Source: Terfezia claveryi
Taxonomy: Eukaryota > Ascomycota > Pezizomycetes > Pezizales > Pezizaceae
Assembly (NCBI GenBank): GCA_015179025.1
Contig: WHUX01000004.1
Span: 1 to 64,000, forward strand
Reading direction: 5' to 3'
DNA length: 64,000 bases
Numbering within the stretch: the first letter of the stretch is position 1; each line of letters opens with the position of its first letter. Of this stretch, positions 21,717-33,300 are shown piece by piece. The notes below the pieces were generated by a model. It had not been told where the DNA came from. It was given only the letters and a program-made list of their open reading frames with translations, and did not search any database. The translations under genes and the position numbers were made by a program.

Positions 21717-22510
21717 CTTGCTGGGTCTATGGGATTTGTTATTACTTTGCTGCTTGCATTTCATCTTTGGTTGCTTGTGACACGAGTTAAGTACACTGAT
21801 GCCGCTTGTACTAGTGCAATTATTCATCGTGGAGGTATACCTCGGCAAGTCTAACTATCCGTAAATGTTATTGATCATCCACCTAATCACATGTAGCCAT
21901 GACTTAAGGCGGAATTCTGGCACAGGACATGCAAACAGACGCATATGTTTCTTCCTCAACTTTTAACAAGCTAAGTTATGCCTGAAGTTAACAGTTGCTT
22001 TTTAACCACGTCATTTCGGTCTGACAAATGGGCACATGAAGAACTTAATCAGAGTCGATACCTTCCACATGCCCCACAATCACGTTATCCCACTCCCAAC
22101 TTCGCCCTCGACATACGGTTTTGCACATTATTCGCATGTTCTAATTCTGACAATCCAATGAGTAAGAATGTTTGGAATTGTGCTGCACTGATACATAGAG
22201 ATCAAAGATTCATCTCAGGACTCGCCAAGCTTACACTCTTCAAAGTCAGACTCTTGGCATCCGGAATACTTTCATTCACAAGAACCCACGGAACTCCGTA
22301 AGCACGTCAACAATGATATGAAAGAGGGCAGGGAGAAGTTGATAGAGCGACTGTTGAGGCATTCGTATAGTGGGCATATTTTCAAGACTACTAGCCGTAA
22401 GTTGTTGTTGCTCTAGGCTTATGCCACATTGCTATCCGGCTCCCAATAGCACTGCTGCATTGCCAATACCAAGAAGCAGATCGTTTTCAACATTCCCCTC
22501 CTCCTGCGCC
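21717..22510 (+). pseudogene. Relic of BTB gene with upstream region (copy C)
   Basis: This is a direct-orientation decayed duplicate of about 19406-20600. It includes GGGTCTATGGGATTTGTTA (21725), the upstream block at 21865-22000, CCAATGAGTAAGAATG (the start codon and donor equivalent, about 22155), and ACGTCAACAATGATATGAAA (about 22303) plus following coding remnants up to TTCAACATTCCCCTCCTC (about 22487-22504). Many indels remove the frame. It ends where the intact copies enter the mid region. Confidence 0.75.
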
Positions 22511-22769
22511 GTTGCAACGTTACTTAACGCTATTCCCAATTGTGCCCGCTTCTTGAATTTGCTATCTTCAGAGGCGTGCTAAAGTAGCATTACTCGTTCT
22601 AGGGGCAAATGGTGCAAGACTATATTGGGCTGTGGTTAGGTACACTCGCACGTTATGAAGGCTTCACTATGCTATACATATAGGTGGAAAAAAACTCAAA
22701 GCCCACAGCGTTTCAGGAAGAATCACAAAGCCCACCCCACAATACAGAGGACCTATCGTTACCTCGAAA

Positions 22770-24039
22770 TTAGGTAAAACTTATAATACCAGAACCCGTA
22801 TTGTAACCCCTTGAGTGACACTTTGGGCACCACAGAGAACCTAAACATGATTGGGCAGTGTAATTCCCCCTATTTGTGTAATACACCCGTGCGCTTGTAT
22901 TGTAAAGTTCTGTCACCTGACACCATTTACAAGTATACTGAAAATTCCTCTGTGTCCCTGTTATTCTGCTCACCCCAAAAGTACCCAGCAGCCTCTCATG
23001 GAACTCGACTTTCGTGCCAACTTGATCGTCAAACCTGGTACACGAGGCACACTGCACGCCCATCACGCCGGTATAGCCACAGCTGCATTTCCTATATAAG
23101 ATATGGTTGCTGTCTGTCGAAGTAGTAAACATAATTTTTTCTGTGTCCTTACGAGCCGCTCCCGAATCTGACCCGTCCACAATCACATCCATGATCCATG
23201 GCGGCGTCAATGTAGGGTTGCAACCCATAACAAGTGCTTCCGAAAAGTCGGAGTTGGCAGCTAGCAGCTTTCTGAATTCTTCATTGGACCGGAAGGCATC
23301 TAGAGCCCAAGAGATATACTGAATGAAGTACTGTAATAGCCGCTCTAGAGGGAGTCCATTGGAGCTGATGTTCGTCAGAAGGTTATCATATGCATATTTT
23401 ACTGCAGCTACTATCGCCACAAGATCCGTATGCTCAGTAACCATTCCAAGTTCTGCCAGCAGGGCGGTAATCTTCGAGAATGCAAGGTCTTTGAGGAGGG
23501 GAATGTTGAAACGATCTGCTAGGACATAAATCTTGGTATGGTATGGCAACGCAGCGGAGCTTTTGGGAAGCGGACTAATGCTGTGATATAGCCATTCAGT
23601 ATGAATATCTCAAGTATGGCGAACCAGGCTTGTTGCTACCTGGAGCAGCAACTTACGGTTGATAGTCTTGAAAATATGCCCACTCTAGGAATGCCTCAAC
23701 AGTAGGTTCATCTACTTCACCCAGCTCAATCAATTTCTCGTTGCCCTCTTTCATATCATTGTTGACATGCTTATGAAGCTCCGTGGATAGAGAGGAAAGG
23801 AGGGTCTTGTGAATGAAGTATTCAGGACGCCTAGGGCCGGATTTTGTAGGGATAATAGTTCCTTCCGTAAGGCTTGGGGGTTCCTGAGGCTCTGGGGTTG
23901 CATCTTTGAGAACAATTTTGAAAACATCACTGTGCAAGAAAAATGTTCTTGTACCTAAAACAAAATAAAATCAGATACATGTTACAACATAATCCGTGCA
24001 GTGCTATTGCGATCCGAATTAGTGTATATTCTTACCCAT
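22770..24039 (-). CDS. BTB/POZ-domain protein with Cys-rich C-terminus (copy D)
   Basis: Paralogue of copy B, in opposite orientation and convergent with it. Exons: 24039-24036 (ATG plus one base), 23954-23657, 23580-22770. The introns (81 and 76 nt; GTAAG donors, TTTTAG and CACAG acceptors) close in phase to give 370 residues. The BTB part begins FFLHSDVFKIVLKD, followed by a short Pro-rich insert not in copy B, then YFIHKTLLSSLS. The Cys-rich tail keeps every Cys pair of copy B (CSCG, CASC, YTCKWC, LWCPKCH), and divergence from copy B is concentrated in loops and the linker. Conservation of both coding frame and zinc-type Cys, while introns diverged, suggests both copies were under selection. 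Confidence 0.85.
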
Positions 24040-24300
24040 TGGATTGTCAAATTAAAAAAAAAAACGTCTGGGGAGTGAGTGGAGTCACGTGATTACGAAG
24101 AAGGATCTTGGAAGCAGGGGAGAAGAGGAAGAAGAGTCGAATTTAAGTCTTAGTGCACTCTTGTCTGATAGACCCGAATGAGATGAGATCTATATTCAGA
24201 CAGTGAATTACATCATTTGAGCAGAGGGTGTAGCGAATACGTACATCTTTGGGGTCGATCCTCACAAGAACAGTTCGATCCGGTGACATCTCTGATGCAA

Positions 24301-25290
24301 AACAAGATAATATTCAGTGTACAATAATGCAAGGTTGGAGTGGCACCGGATGTTTTGCCCTGTGGTAACTATCTAGTGCAACTAATCCAGGATAGACCCG
24401 TCATGATCTCAGGTCGATCGCGGGTATAGACTTTAAAAATTGAAAATTAAAAAAAAATCTAAGATAGAAATATAAAGGAGTGTTGACTAGACGAAGTATG
24501 CTAGCTTATTGGTTGGAATACAACGTCTCCAACACATTCTAATCCAACATGAGTTGCTGCCTGCTGAAGTCTGGGTCCCCAATATGCCATACAACTTAAG
24601 TACCAGAACAGTTTTAGGATTTCACCCGAGATATGATACTGCATTGGAATCAAAATCAGCCGGGTATAAATTCGGAGCTAGCGTAGGGCGGAATATCCGA
24701 TCCCAGTGGGACCCAACTAAAGGACTTACGGCCAGAAAGCATTAGTTAATCTCAGGCATCTGTATCTAGAATAATCTGTGTTTACGTAGTGGCGTCTACA
24801 AATCAGGAAGAAACATGGCATGCATCTGTTTCGCATGTGGTTAGGCGGATGATCAAACATCAAGGTTACCTACATACCCCTGCAAGCCTCCTAGTGAGCA
24901 GCCACCGTCCTGTGAAACATTTCTTGCAGACGCCTCCGGCAAGAAAAACAGGTGAGATACCCAACGATGAGGATATTGCCCAATTCTAGCTACATGCACC
25001 ACTATATCATTTGACTACCACTAATATGGTTACTCTCGCATTACACCAAAATGAACATAAGACTTAATACCCTGCCTATAATATGCACTTCCCGAAATCC
25101 ATAAAAACCCTCCTTTTTGCCTCCCCACCCCTTCGTACACGCCGAATACGCTGCCAATATACTTATGGCTATTATAAGGCTCTATATTTACCTTGGATCA
25201 ATTTACAGGGGAAAGTCTTCATAATAGGCAAACCGCAGGTTGGTAGATAGGGGCACTAACCGCTGAGGGTTCTCATAGAATTCATGAAAT
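24301..25290. other. Gene-free stretch between BTB cluster and pogo relic
   Basis: AT-rich with short frames only; the longest (24509-24745, plus) shows no domain. An A-run at 24449-24455 and no RNA gene seen. Confidence 0.4.
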
Positions 25291-26064
25291 TCTCCTCATC
25301 TATGTCTATCTCAACCTCCTGATCTTCCAGCTCATTCTCATTCACAATAGTGAGATCGCCACCTCCAATATCCCTGTCTTTAGGTTTTTCCCAATGCATC
25401 TTGACTCCTTAGTGGCAGCTTCACAATAGCCTAAGCCTCATCAATCTGCGTATATTTTGCTTGCCATGCTGGTATCTCAACCTCCTAATACCGTTGAAAA
25501 TTACCCTTCAAGTGCTTGTTAAGGGCCACTTTGGTAGCCTTGTTCTCATGAATTAGAACTCGCGCTGCACTATCATACTTTCTGCTTTCTTCTCTTTGCG
25601 TACCTCGCCACCCTTAGGCATTTTAAGCCTATGAGCATGGGAAGCAATATCCGTGTATTTAGTAACTTTCTTGCAAGGTTACTATTGTCATAAACCAGGT
25701 TTTTCTGATCAAGATTGAAATTATTACAAATCAATTGCAACCTCTCAAAAGAGCTTGTAAAGGAGAGTGGAGGAGTATCTAAGACAATGCTAGTAGCTAG
25801 CTGAGACACTGTATGGGGTGAGGATGGAAGGCGTGATCAATAGGCTAGCAATAAGCTACCTTCCATGTATTCTAGATTTCCTGAAGAATATAAGGAAATG
25901 AACTATTGATATAGTGAGTAACGGTTAGTGCACAGCTATATGCTAAGGTTGCATTCATAGTAAGGAGTAAGCCTCCATCAAAGGGTTGCAAAAGATTTGT
26001 AGACTTGGAAGGAAGGCAGATTATATAAATATTATAAGCAAGAGTATATTTATTCACTCGCCAT
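25291..26064 (-). mobile_element. Pogo/Fot1-type (DDE_1) transposase relic, C-terminal half
   Basis: The minus strand carries WRVNKYTLAY, IICLPSKSTNLLQPFDGG (about 26000-25950), the hallmark ClP.hsTHLLQPLDVG segment of CENP-B/pogo transposases. After several stops follow a TPPLSF stretch and a Lys/Arg-rich tail typical of the family C-terminus. The residues before it (VMDGHSSDVVW) are split by the LINE insertion: the upstream part is at 33242-33260. Stops and frameshifts make it inactive. Target of the nested LINE insertion. Confidence 0.7.
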
Positions 26065-26077
26065 ACTACATCAGAGG
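26065..26077. repeat. Target-site duplication, left copy
   Basis: ACTACATCAGAGG, repeated exactly at 33229-33241, directly flanks the LINE. Confidence 0.9.
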
Positions 26078-26433
26078 CATCGACATCAACTCCCAAGGAC
26101 CGAGCGACTGGACGAACTCGATACCTAGGGCGACCCCGACGTCGTAGACTAGCTAAGGTTGTTCAGCGTGCTCGTACGAGCAAGGCTATCCAACTTTCCC
26201 ATTCCTTGAACACGAATCACACGGTTCCCCCAAAGGTTGAGTTCTCTGAACTTCGTGCGGGGTCCCTTCTTGAAGAATTACGTGGCAACCACCCTAGTCT
26301 CAGACTGGTCTGGCCATCATCCACGGAGGTCACGATAACCACGTGTGGGATCTGATTGTTGCCAGGGCAACTATCAGTTCACAGTTTTCTACATAGCATA
26401 TCTAACCGGTCAGTAAGCTGGTTATTTCTGATC

Positions 26434-29210
26434 ATGGCTTCACCCCCCAAGGGGGTCGTCTTTGGCCCCATTAAGGACTGGGGAAGGGGCAGCTGTAAGC
26501 TGCTCCTTGAATTTGGCGATAAGGAGGAGGTAAAGGGGAGGAGACAGTACGTACTGGAGGAGGTGGCCAACTGGGCCGGCGTTCCGGAGTTTGGGGATAG
26601 GGGGGCAAGGGCCCTGGACCTAGCCATGGCAAACACCGAGAGGGCAATAGAGGCTTGGGAGGGCGAGGGAGATTGGAGCAGGCACATCTCCCAGATCGAA
26701 AGGGATCTTAGAGAGGAGGAGGAGGTTATAAAGGTAACGGACGGGCAATCTGCGGACAGAGCGGTGGAGATACTGTCGAGAGCAGTTGCCATCCAGGATG
26801 GAGCGGTCAACGGACAGCTCGACGGGTATGAGGTGGACTATCAAACGGCTGACAAGGAGGATGGAATGCTAGAGAGCATCACTGTCAGACCAGCCAAGGT
26901 AGCTGGAGGAGCGATGTTTAGGGTGGCACACCACTGGACACTGATGACACCAAAAAGCAAGAGGAACGATACGAGAGGGGAGCCGGCAAGGTGGGTGGCT
27001 AGACTAGAGGAGGTGGACGAGGGGGAGGAGTCGGACTATGAGGCGATGAGGAAAAAGGGCAAAAAGCGCAAGCTGGGAGATGCGAAACCCCTAGAAGCAC
27101 TAGGGCGGGAGTTGGGTGTAGACTCGTTAGAGCCGGCGATTCCGAGGGGGGTGGAAGACGTCAGGGCAAATGTCTTTGGGATAACGCCACCAATCTGGAA
27201 CCTGGGTGAGAGCCAGGGAGAGTGGTCAACGGAAAAACCAGGTGCACCTAGGGACTGGGCGGAGGAGATGGAGGAGGTGTCAGGCTCCTCCAACGCTGGG
27301 GGGAGAGCCGGGCCACTTTGGGAGACAGCATTCATGCGGCCAAACAGGGCGTCACGGAGACGCCTACGGTCTTATCGGCGGAGGAGGTCGAGGAGCTAGT
27401 GGAGGAACTAGTAGAGCGACAAAGTCCGGACAGGGTCCAGGAGGACCAAGAAATGGAAGGAGGGGATGGAGAATCAGAAGGAGAGGACAGACGCAGCTCA
27501 TGGAGAAGGATACATGAACCAAGGATGGAAATGGAGGTGGTGGCAGCTATCAGGGAAAACGCGGAGGTCTTGCAGGAGCTGGCTGAGCTAAAGAGAGAGG
27601 AGAGGTCATGGAGGTCCAAGCAGCAGACTAACATCGCTAGGAGCCTGGTGATCTCAGGGGGGGACTGCATTGAGGGGGGTTGGTGCATGGACGGAACAGT
27701 AGAAGGGAGAGGGGGCTGGAAGGCCCTTACGGCATATGTATTGGCCAGGGGAGATTTGGGGAATGTCCTGGCAGTGACTAAGGCTGAGCGTCATTGGAGG
27801 CAAGCATCGGAGGTCAGGCCAGGTGCCCTCAGAGCCTTGGAAAGTGAGCTTAAAGAAGTCAGGGAACAGCTGGCCCTCCTAGCGGTCTCTATGGGGGCTG
27901 GAACGGTGGAAGAACAGGCCAAGGTACAAAGGACAATTAGTGCAAGGAAGGGGAGGGTGGAGGAGGAGAATAGGAAGGAGAAGGAGCTCAAAAAGATTGA
28001 GGTCAAGAGGAGGGAGGCTGAGGCTGACAAGAAGAAGGAGCTGAAGGCTCAGGTAGAGGCCGAGAAGGTAGCAGCCCAGGCCAAAACAGTTCGGGACAGC
28101 CAGCAGAAGGCATGGAGCGCGTGCGAGGAGACACTTCAGGAGTTAGCCGGGAAAGATAGGTCTGCCCTCAATGAGGACGAGCTGATTGGGTTAGGCAAGA
28201 AGATGAAGGAGGCCAGAGCTATGAAGGAGAAAATCGAGAGAGAGACAAGGCAACCTCTGGAATCCAGGGTGGGGAAGTCTAGGCAAGTGGTTAATGGGGA
28301 GATTCTAAAAACAGTTGAAGTGATAATGGGACACAAGCAGGAGATTACTGTGAAGGGTAAAGCCGAGCTGGAGACGGCAGTAGCAAAAGTAAACTTGCTT
28401 CTGAGGACTACTGCAGTCACGATGGATCGCACAGCTTGGGTGGTCACAGCGAAGGCAGGAACAGGGGAGTTCGCTGACGAGTCGACCTGGTCAGTAAGCA
28501 GGGTGGCGCAGGACATAGACCCTCTTAAAGTGGCACGGGAGGTGGGTGGAATGCTGATCCAGGTGTTCGGACACACAGAGGGGATGCTGAATGTATGGGT
28601 TGAGGAAGGTTCGGTGGTTAGACTGATAGCCCCGTCAGTCCCGATGCCAGTGGCTAAAGATAGGAAGGCTTTAGCCGAGAAACTGAGGAGCGAAAATAAA
28701 GACATAAAAGGAGGTAAAAGAATGCCCAAAGCCTGGGGGGAGGCCAGAGTGATGGGTTTCACGTTCGATGCCGCAAATGCAGCAGAGGCGGCGATGCTGG
28801 TAAAAACCGGGATCATGTGGGATGGAAAGCGAAGAAAGGTAGCCCTGTTTGAGAAGGGGGGGGCCTCGCAGGAAGGCTGGAAGCCAGTACTACAGACTCT
28901 TCAAAGGCAGCAATTAGGGGGGTGTGGGGGACAAGAGCATCGAGGGCAAGGGCATCGGGGGACACAAGGGCACCAAGAGATAAGGTGCTACAGATGTAGC
29001 GGATGGGGGCACATGAGGCGGGATTGTACTTCGGGTAGTGCTCAAGATGGGAGCAGGATACAGATCGGGAGGCATGCGAAGAAGGTAGATATGGAGGGCT
29101 TTGAGGAAGTACACAGAGGAAAAGTGGGGGGGGGTAGGAGGAAGGAGGAGGCCGGCGGGATAGAAGGAAACGCGCAAGAGCAGGAGAGAGTGGGGTCATC
29201 GGGGGGGTAG
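26434..29210 (+). pseudogene. LINE ORF1 (RNA-binding/gag-like), frame change near 27320-27399
   Basis: The start is ATG 26434 (ATCATGGC). The first frame runs to 27399 and the second is open from 27318 to 29210, overlapping by about 80 bp. The acidic character of the sequence continues smoothly if frame is switched near 27320, just after GPLW; the remaining end of the first frame is an odd Arg-rich tail. So either a 1-bp indel or a programmed shift. The C-terminal half has a long charged helical stretch (about 27830-28260) and ends with the zinc knuckle CYRCSGWGHMRRDC (28987-29028). Role: nucleic-acid binding and RNP formation. Confidence 0.75.
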
Positions 29211-32200
29211 CGGAGGGGTCTCCCGGGCCCCGCTCGCTTGTAAGGTTGTCCGAGTGGCCTACCAGAACGTATGTGGGAGTCATTTAAACACCCATGCGTT
29301 CTTGGAGTGGTGTAGGGAAGAGGAGATAGATGTCGTGTTTGTCGGGGAGGCGTGGGTTGACAAAATAGGCAAAGGTACTCAGAGCCACCCCAGCTATATC
29401 TTGGGCTCGGAAGTTAAGAAAGGGAGGAGGGTAATGGCGTTCTGGAGCAAGGGGTGGGAGGGAAGGGCTAAGGTCATAGCCGAGGAAGATAATTTCGTTT
29501 TTTTAGAGGTGGGAGGTAGGAGGTTAGGGGGTATCTACGCCAGTGGAAAATGGCAGGGGATCAAATGGAAAGACTGGCTCGGAAAGATAGGTAGTTGGAT
29601 GAACAGAGAGGGTGCGGTAGTGGGGGACTGGAATGCCCACAACCATCTCTGGGACTTAGGGAACAGAGAGGATAGCAGGGGCAGGCTATTAGCAGAGTGG
29701 ATGGAAGGCCATGGTCTCGAGGTGGCAGATGGAGGGGGGGGTGGACGTGGGAGAGGGTGAGGAGAGGGCGGTTGGAAAAGAGCAGGATAGACCTCTTCGT
29801 GAGCAAGAGTACTAGGGGGTGGCAGAAGGCGCAGAGCGCTAAACTCGCCTCAGATCACTAGGCGATCAAAGCAGAAATAGAAGGGGAAGACATCGAGGGA
29901 GCTGAGGAAGGAAGGGTGGTGGTAGACTGGAAAAAGCTAGAGGAGCTCACGGAGGAGTTGAATAGGAAAGGCGGATCAGAAGGGGATAGGTGGTATGAGA
30001 GCCTCCTTGGAAGACCGCATACAAGAAGCTGAGGACATTGAGAGCTCAGATGTCGAAGGAGCTCAGGATCGGGGGGAGGTCCAAAAGATGGTGGGACGAG
30101 GAGCTCTCGGCACAGCTGAAGGTCACAAGAAAGAGCAGAAGGCAAAAACTCGATAAGTCGCTGAACTATGAGGCCAGGACTATGAGGTGGAAACGGGAAA
30201 AGGACAAGCTAAGAGAGATGATCAGGAGGAAGAAGAAGGCTTGCTGGGAAAGGTTCTGTGAGGAAAATGGGAATAAAGACCCGTGGGAGGTGGTCAAATG
30301 GGCGAAGGATCCCTGGCACCTCCGACGACATATGGGAGACCTGGAGGACCTGAATGGCAAAAAACTGGAAAAAGATGAAGAGAAAGCTAAGGGATTAATT
30401 AGGGATCATTTTAGCTGGAGGCCAGACGGGCGAGAGTTGGGCGAGGGTGAGGAAGAGATCGATAGGGGGGAGGTGAGGGGGAGGGAAGAGGCGGAAGAGG
30501 ATAATGACCAGTGGGAGGAGGAGGTCCGGAAGGCGCTCCAAGGTACTAGCAACAAGTCAGCAGCCGGCCCAGACGGAATCAGCTACCGGTTCATTAAGAT
30601 GGTCGTGGGGACCAAACTGGGGACTGAGATAGTCAAGGAGGTAGCGGCTAACTTGAGGAGAGGAAGGATCCCAGCTGGGTGGCAGTTCAGTAAGGTGGTG
30701 ATGATCCCAAAACCAGGAAAAGACCACAGTAAAACAAAGGGATGGAGGCCGATAAACCTAATCAATTGCATCAGCAAGCTGGGCGAAAAGGTGGTGGCAG
30801 AACGGCTACAGGGGTCAGGTCTCCTACATAAGCACCAGTTCGGCTCAGTCAAAGGCAGGTCGGCTACGGAGGCTGCGCTACGTACAGTGACAAGGGCCCA
30901 GAGATGCCTGGCTAAGGAGGGTTCTGTGGGGTGGGCATTCTGGGACGTTAAAGGGGGGTTTCAGAATGTCAGGGAAGAAGACGTGATTATAGAACTGGTA
31001 AAAGCAGAGGAGAGCAGGAGGTGGATCCCCTGGATCAGAGATTTCTTCCGAGCCAGAGAATTCGAGATCGAATGGGACAGTCGGGTCAGAGGTAAGGGGA
31101 AGACCAACTTAGGATCTCCACAGGGATCACCTCTTTCGCCGGTGATATTCCTGATCTGGATGGCCCCGATTATCAGAAAAATGGAAAGAGAGATCAGAAA
31201 AGCGGCGCCATTCGATAATGAACTACCATCATACGTCGACGACCTACACCTCAACATTTGCGTCTGGGGGAAAGAGAGGGCGAAAGAGATAGATATGGAA
31301 CAGGTCCTAGTGCAGGCAGATGAGGCAGTCCATAAAGTGGCACGAGAATGCCACCTTCCACTGGAGGATCTTAAGCATGAGAAGATGGTCCTCAGGAGCA
31401 AGAGGAGGAGATGTAACAAAAAGGTCAAATGGGTAAAGTGGGTCGGCTTCATAATGGATGAGAGCTTGACATTTATAGAGCACTGGAGAAGCAGAATAGC
31501 CAAGGCTAGAAAGCTGCTAGGGCAGCTAAAAGGGCTGGGCAACTCGAACTGGGGTATGAGTGCCACTAGCTGGAGGGCAGCCTACACTGGCATGGTAAGG
31601 GCAGTAGCACTTTGGGGGGCTGAACTAGCCTGGAGAGGACAGAGGGATTGGGAAGAGGAGTTTGAGAAACTCTAGTACCAAGCCCTAAAGAGGTGTGTAA
31701 GTGCAACGCACGGCTCACGCAGGGAACTGGTGAGCCAGATTGCGGGGGTGGAGTCACCCAGAATGGCTCTAGACGCCACCCAGGCCAGGATCATGGCAAA
31801 AATGACGCGCAGTCCTGGGGCACTGGGGGACCTCTGGCTGGGGGAAGGGGTCAGAGGGAGGAACATTGAGGAGGGGAGAAGTTGGGACTACTTTGGGGAG
31901 CCCTTCCCTCAGGCGGATGGGTTCACTTCGGTTTTGACAGCCATCCGGAGCAAGGCGGGGGTGCTGAAGGAGGAGGGGAATGAAAAGATTAGCCTAGGGA
32001 AGGACGTCCCAGCCCTAGACATCCCCCTAGTTAACCTGGGGCTGACGAGGGATTCGGCCCCCAATAAGTGGCAGGATAGGATCAGGGAGATCAAAGAGGA
32101 TGCTGCGGTGTTGTACACAGATGGCAGCATGAGTCAAGAAGGGGGCGTAGGGGGGGGTGGTGCTCAGAGGGGGGAAAGGTAAAAGGCTATGTGGGGATGG

Positions 32201-32912
32201 GCCGGATCTGCACAGTATGGGATGGGGAAGTCACGGGCATAGAAAGGGCTCTGGCTGAGACTGATCCTGGATGGAAAATGCTTATCCTTTCTGATTCGCA
32301 AGCGGCACTGGGGCAATTAGAAATGCAGGCAGGAAGGGGAAGGCAAGAACCGGGGAGATGGCCAGGTTAATTGCTCATATCCGGGACAGACAAGCAAGGC
32401 TCGGAGCTGAAGCAGTGAGGCTTGGGTGGGTAAAAGCCCACGTGGGGATCCCAGGCAATGAACAGGCTGACCAGCTGGCCAAGGCCGGAGCAGAGGAGAG
32501 GGAACCCCTAGCCCTCGTGATCACAGAGGGAGGCCTAAACCAGGAATGGAGAAGGAGGAGGGAGAGGGAGAGGAAGGTGGCGGGGGCAGGAATGGGTAGG
32601 GTGGTGAAGTGGGGGAGGAAGGCGAGGGTCATCTATGTCCAATGCAGGACGGGGAAGGGGAATCTACAATCCTGGCGAGCTAAACTAGATGATACCCTTG
32701 ACGCGACCTGCCGGAGGTGCGGCAAACATGAAGAGACAGGCAGGCATGTTGCCTTGGTCTGCTCTCACGGAGAAGAGATAGGCCGGAAATGGAGCACCTG
32801 GGAGGAGATGGATCAGAGAAAAAGGTGGCTCAGGAAGGAAAAAGATGAGGAGGGGGAAGAGCACGTGGTAGATTTGGTGGAGACCTTCTTCTCAAACCTG
32901 GACCTGACCTAG
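29211..32912 (+). pseudogene. LINE ORF2 (endonuclease, reverse transcriptase, RNase H), multiply interrupted
   Basis: The frame is open from ORF1's stop but has no in-frame ATG near the endonuclease start; first plausible residues are VAYQNV at 29254. Endonuclease: GDWNAHN (29620), frame lost in an 8-G run at about 29736-29744, then SRIDLF and SDH, a TAG at 29868, and another shift at about 30000. RT: WDVKGGF (motif A), GSPQGSPLSP (motif B), YVDD (motif C), open 30002-31675. A TAG (31673) precedes the RNase H part: LYTDGS, GIERAL, LSDSQAAL and KAHVGIPGNEQAD, with frameshifts at G runs near 32150 and at about 32330. The final knuckle is CRRCGKHEETGRHVALVC. At least six lesions; catalytic residues of RT and RNase H are still present. 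Confidence 0.85.
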
Positions 32913-33228
32913 GTTGCGGGTGAAGAGAGAGGGGGAGTGGACGGGGGTGAGGCTGGTTAAAGGGCGTGGCGGCGGAAGTCCGAATAAAGGGGGTGAGGCC
33001 AGGTCGAGGGCGTGGCGGCGGAAGACCTAATTTAAAAGGGGGGCGAGGCCGGTTAGGGGGCGTGGTGGAGGAGGTAGGGGTATTCGGTTTGTTCCTTGGT
33101 TCGGGAGGCTGGGCGTTTACGCGGCCCGTTGTCCCGTGGGCGTACCGAGTCTTTTAAGATGAGGGAACGGGGCCGTCTCATAGCCTTAGGCTCCAAAGAC
33201 GTATAGACTTCAAAAAAAAAAAAAAAAA

Positions 33229-33241
33229 ACTACATCAGAGG
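33229..33241. repeat. Target-site duplication, right copy
   Basis: ACTACATCAGAGG follows the poly(A) tail directly and matches 26065-26077 exactly. Confidence 0.9.
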
Positions 33242-33300
33242 AATGGCCATCCATAACATCTGCCAAAAAAAAATCTGCGTCCGGAAGCAGCTCATCCTTC
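33242..33300 (-). mobile_element. Pogo relic, part upstream of the LINE insertion
   Basis: The minus strand reads ADVMDGHSSDVV across the target site, in frame with the relic at 25291-26064 when the LINE and one target copy are ignored. This is the lvDGHsSH motif of DDE_1 transposases (His to Asp at the end). Further upstream the sequence breaks into GGACGCAGCA and AGGATGCAT microrepeats at 33300-33375. Confidence 0.6.

Larger units (their letters stand above)
19780..24300. repeat. Inverted segmental duplication containing BTB genes B and D
   Basis: The left arm, about 19780-21330, and right arm, about 22728-24300 (inverted), share the coding genes, upstream GTTCTTGTGAGGATCGAC and the 3' flank with the CTCTGTATTG block. 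Arms are diverged, with indels, and are separated by about 1.4 kb that itself contains the relic copy C. Relic A lies outside the left arm in gene-D orientation. Confidence 0.7.
26078..33228 (+). mobile_element. Non-LTR retrotransposon (LINE, Tad1/I-like group), full length, degenerate ORFs
   Basis: A 7.15-kb element bounded by a perfect 13-bp target duplication. It ends in about 17 A residues (33212-33228). In order it holds a 5' UTR of about 350 bp, ORF1 with a C-terminal CCHC knuckle, ORF2 with apurinic-type endonuclease, reverse transcriptase, RNase H and a terminal Cys/His knuckle, then a 3' UTR with about 58-bp repeats around GGGCGTGGCGGCGGAAG (32960-33060). The RNase H domain after RT and CCHC in ORF1 fit the Tad/I supergroup of fungal LINEs. 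The coding strand is markedly G-rich compared with the AT-rich flanks, and few RIP-type changes are evident. ORFs are interrupted (see ORF entries), so this copy should not be autonomous. Confidence 0.9.

Noticed and set aside
28136..28816. 226-codon minus-strand frame
   Set aside because: Antisense to LINE ORF1; Ser/Leu-rich composition follows from the G-rich coding strand.
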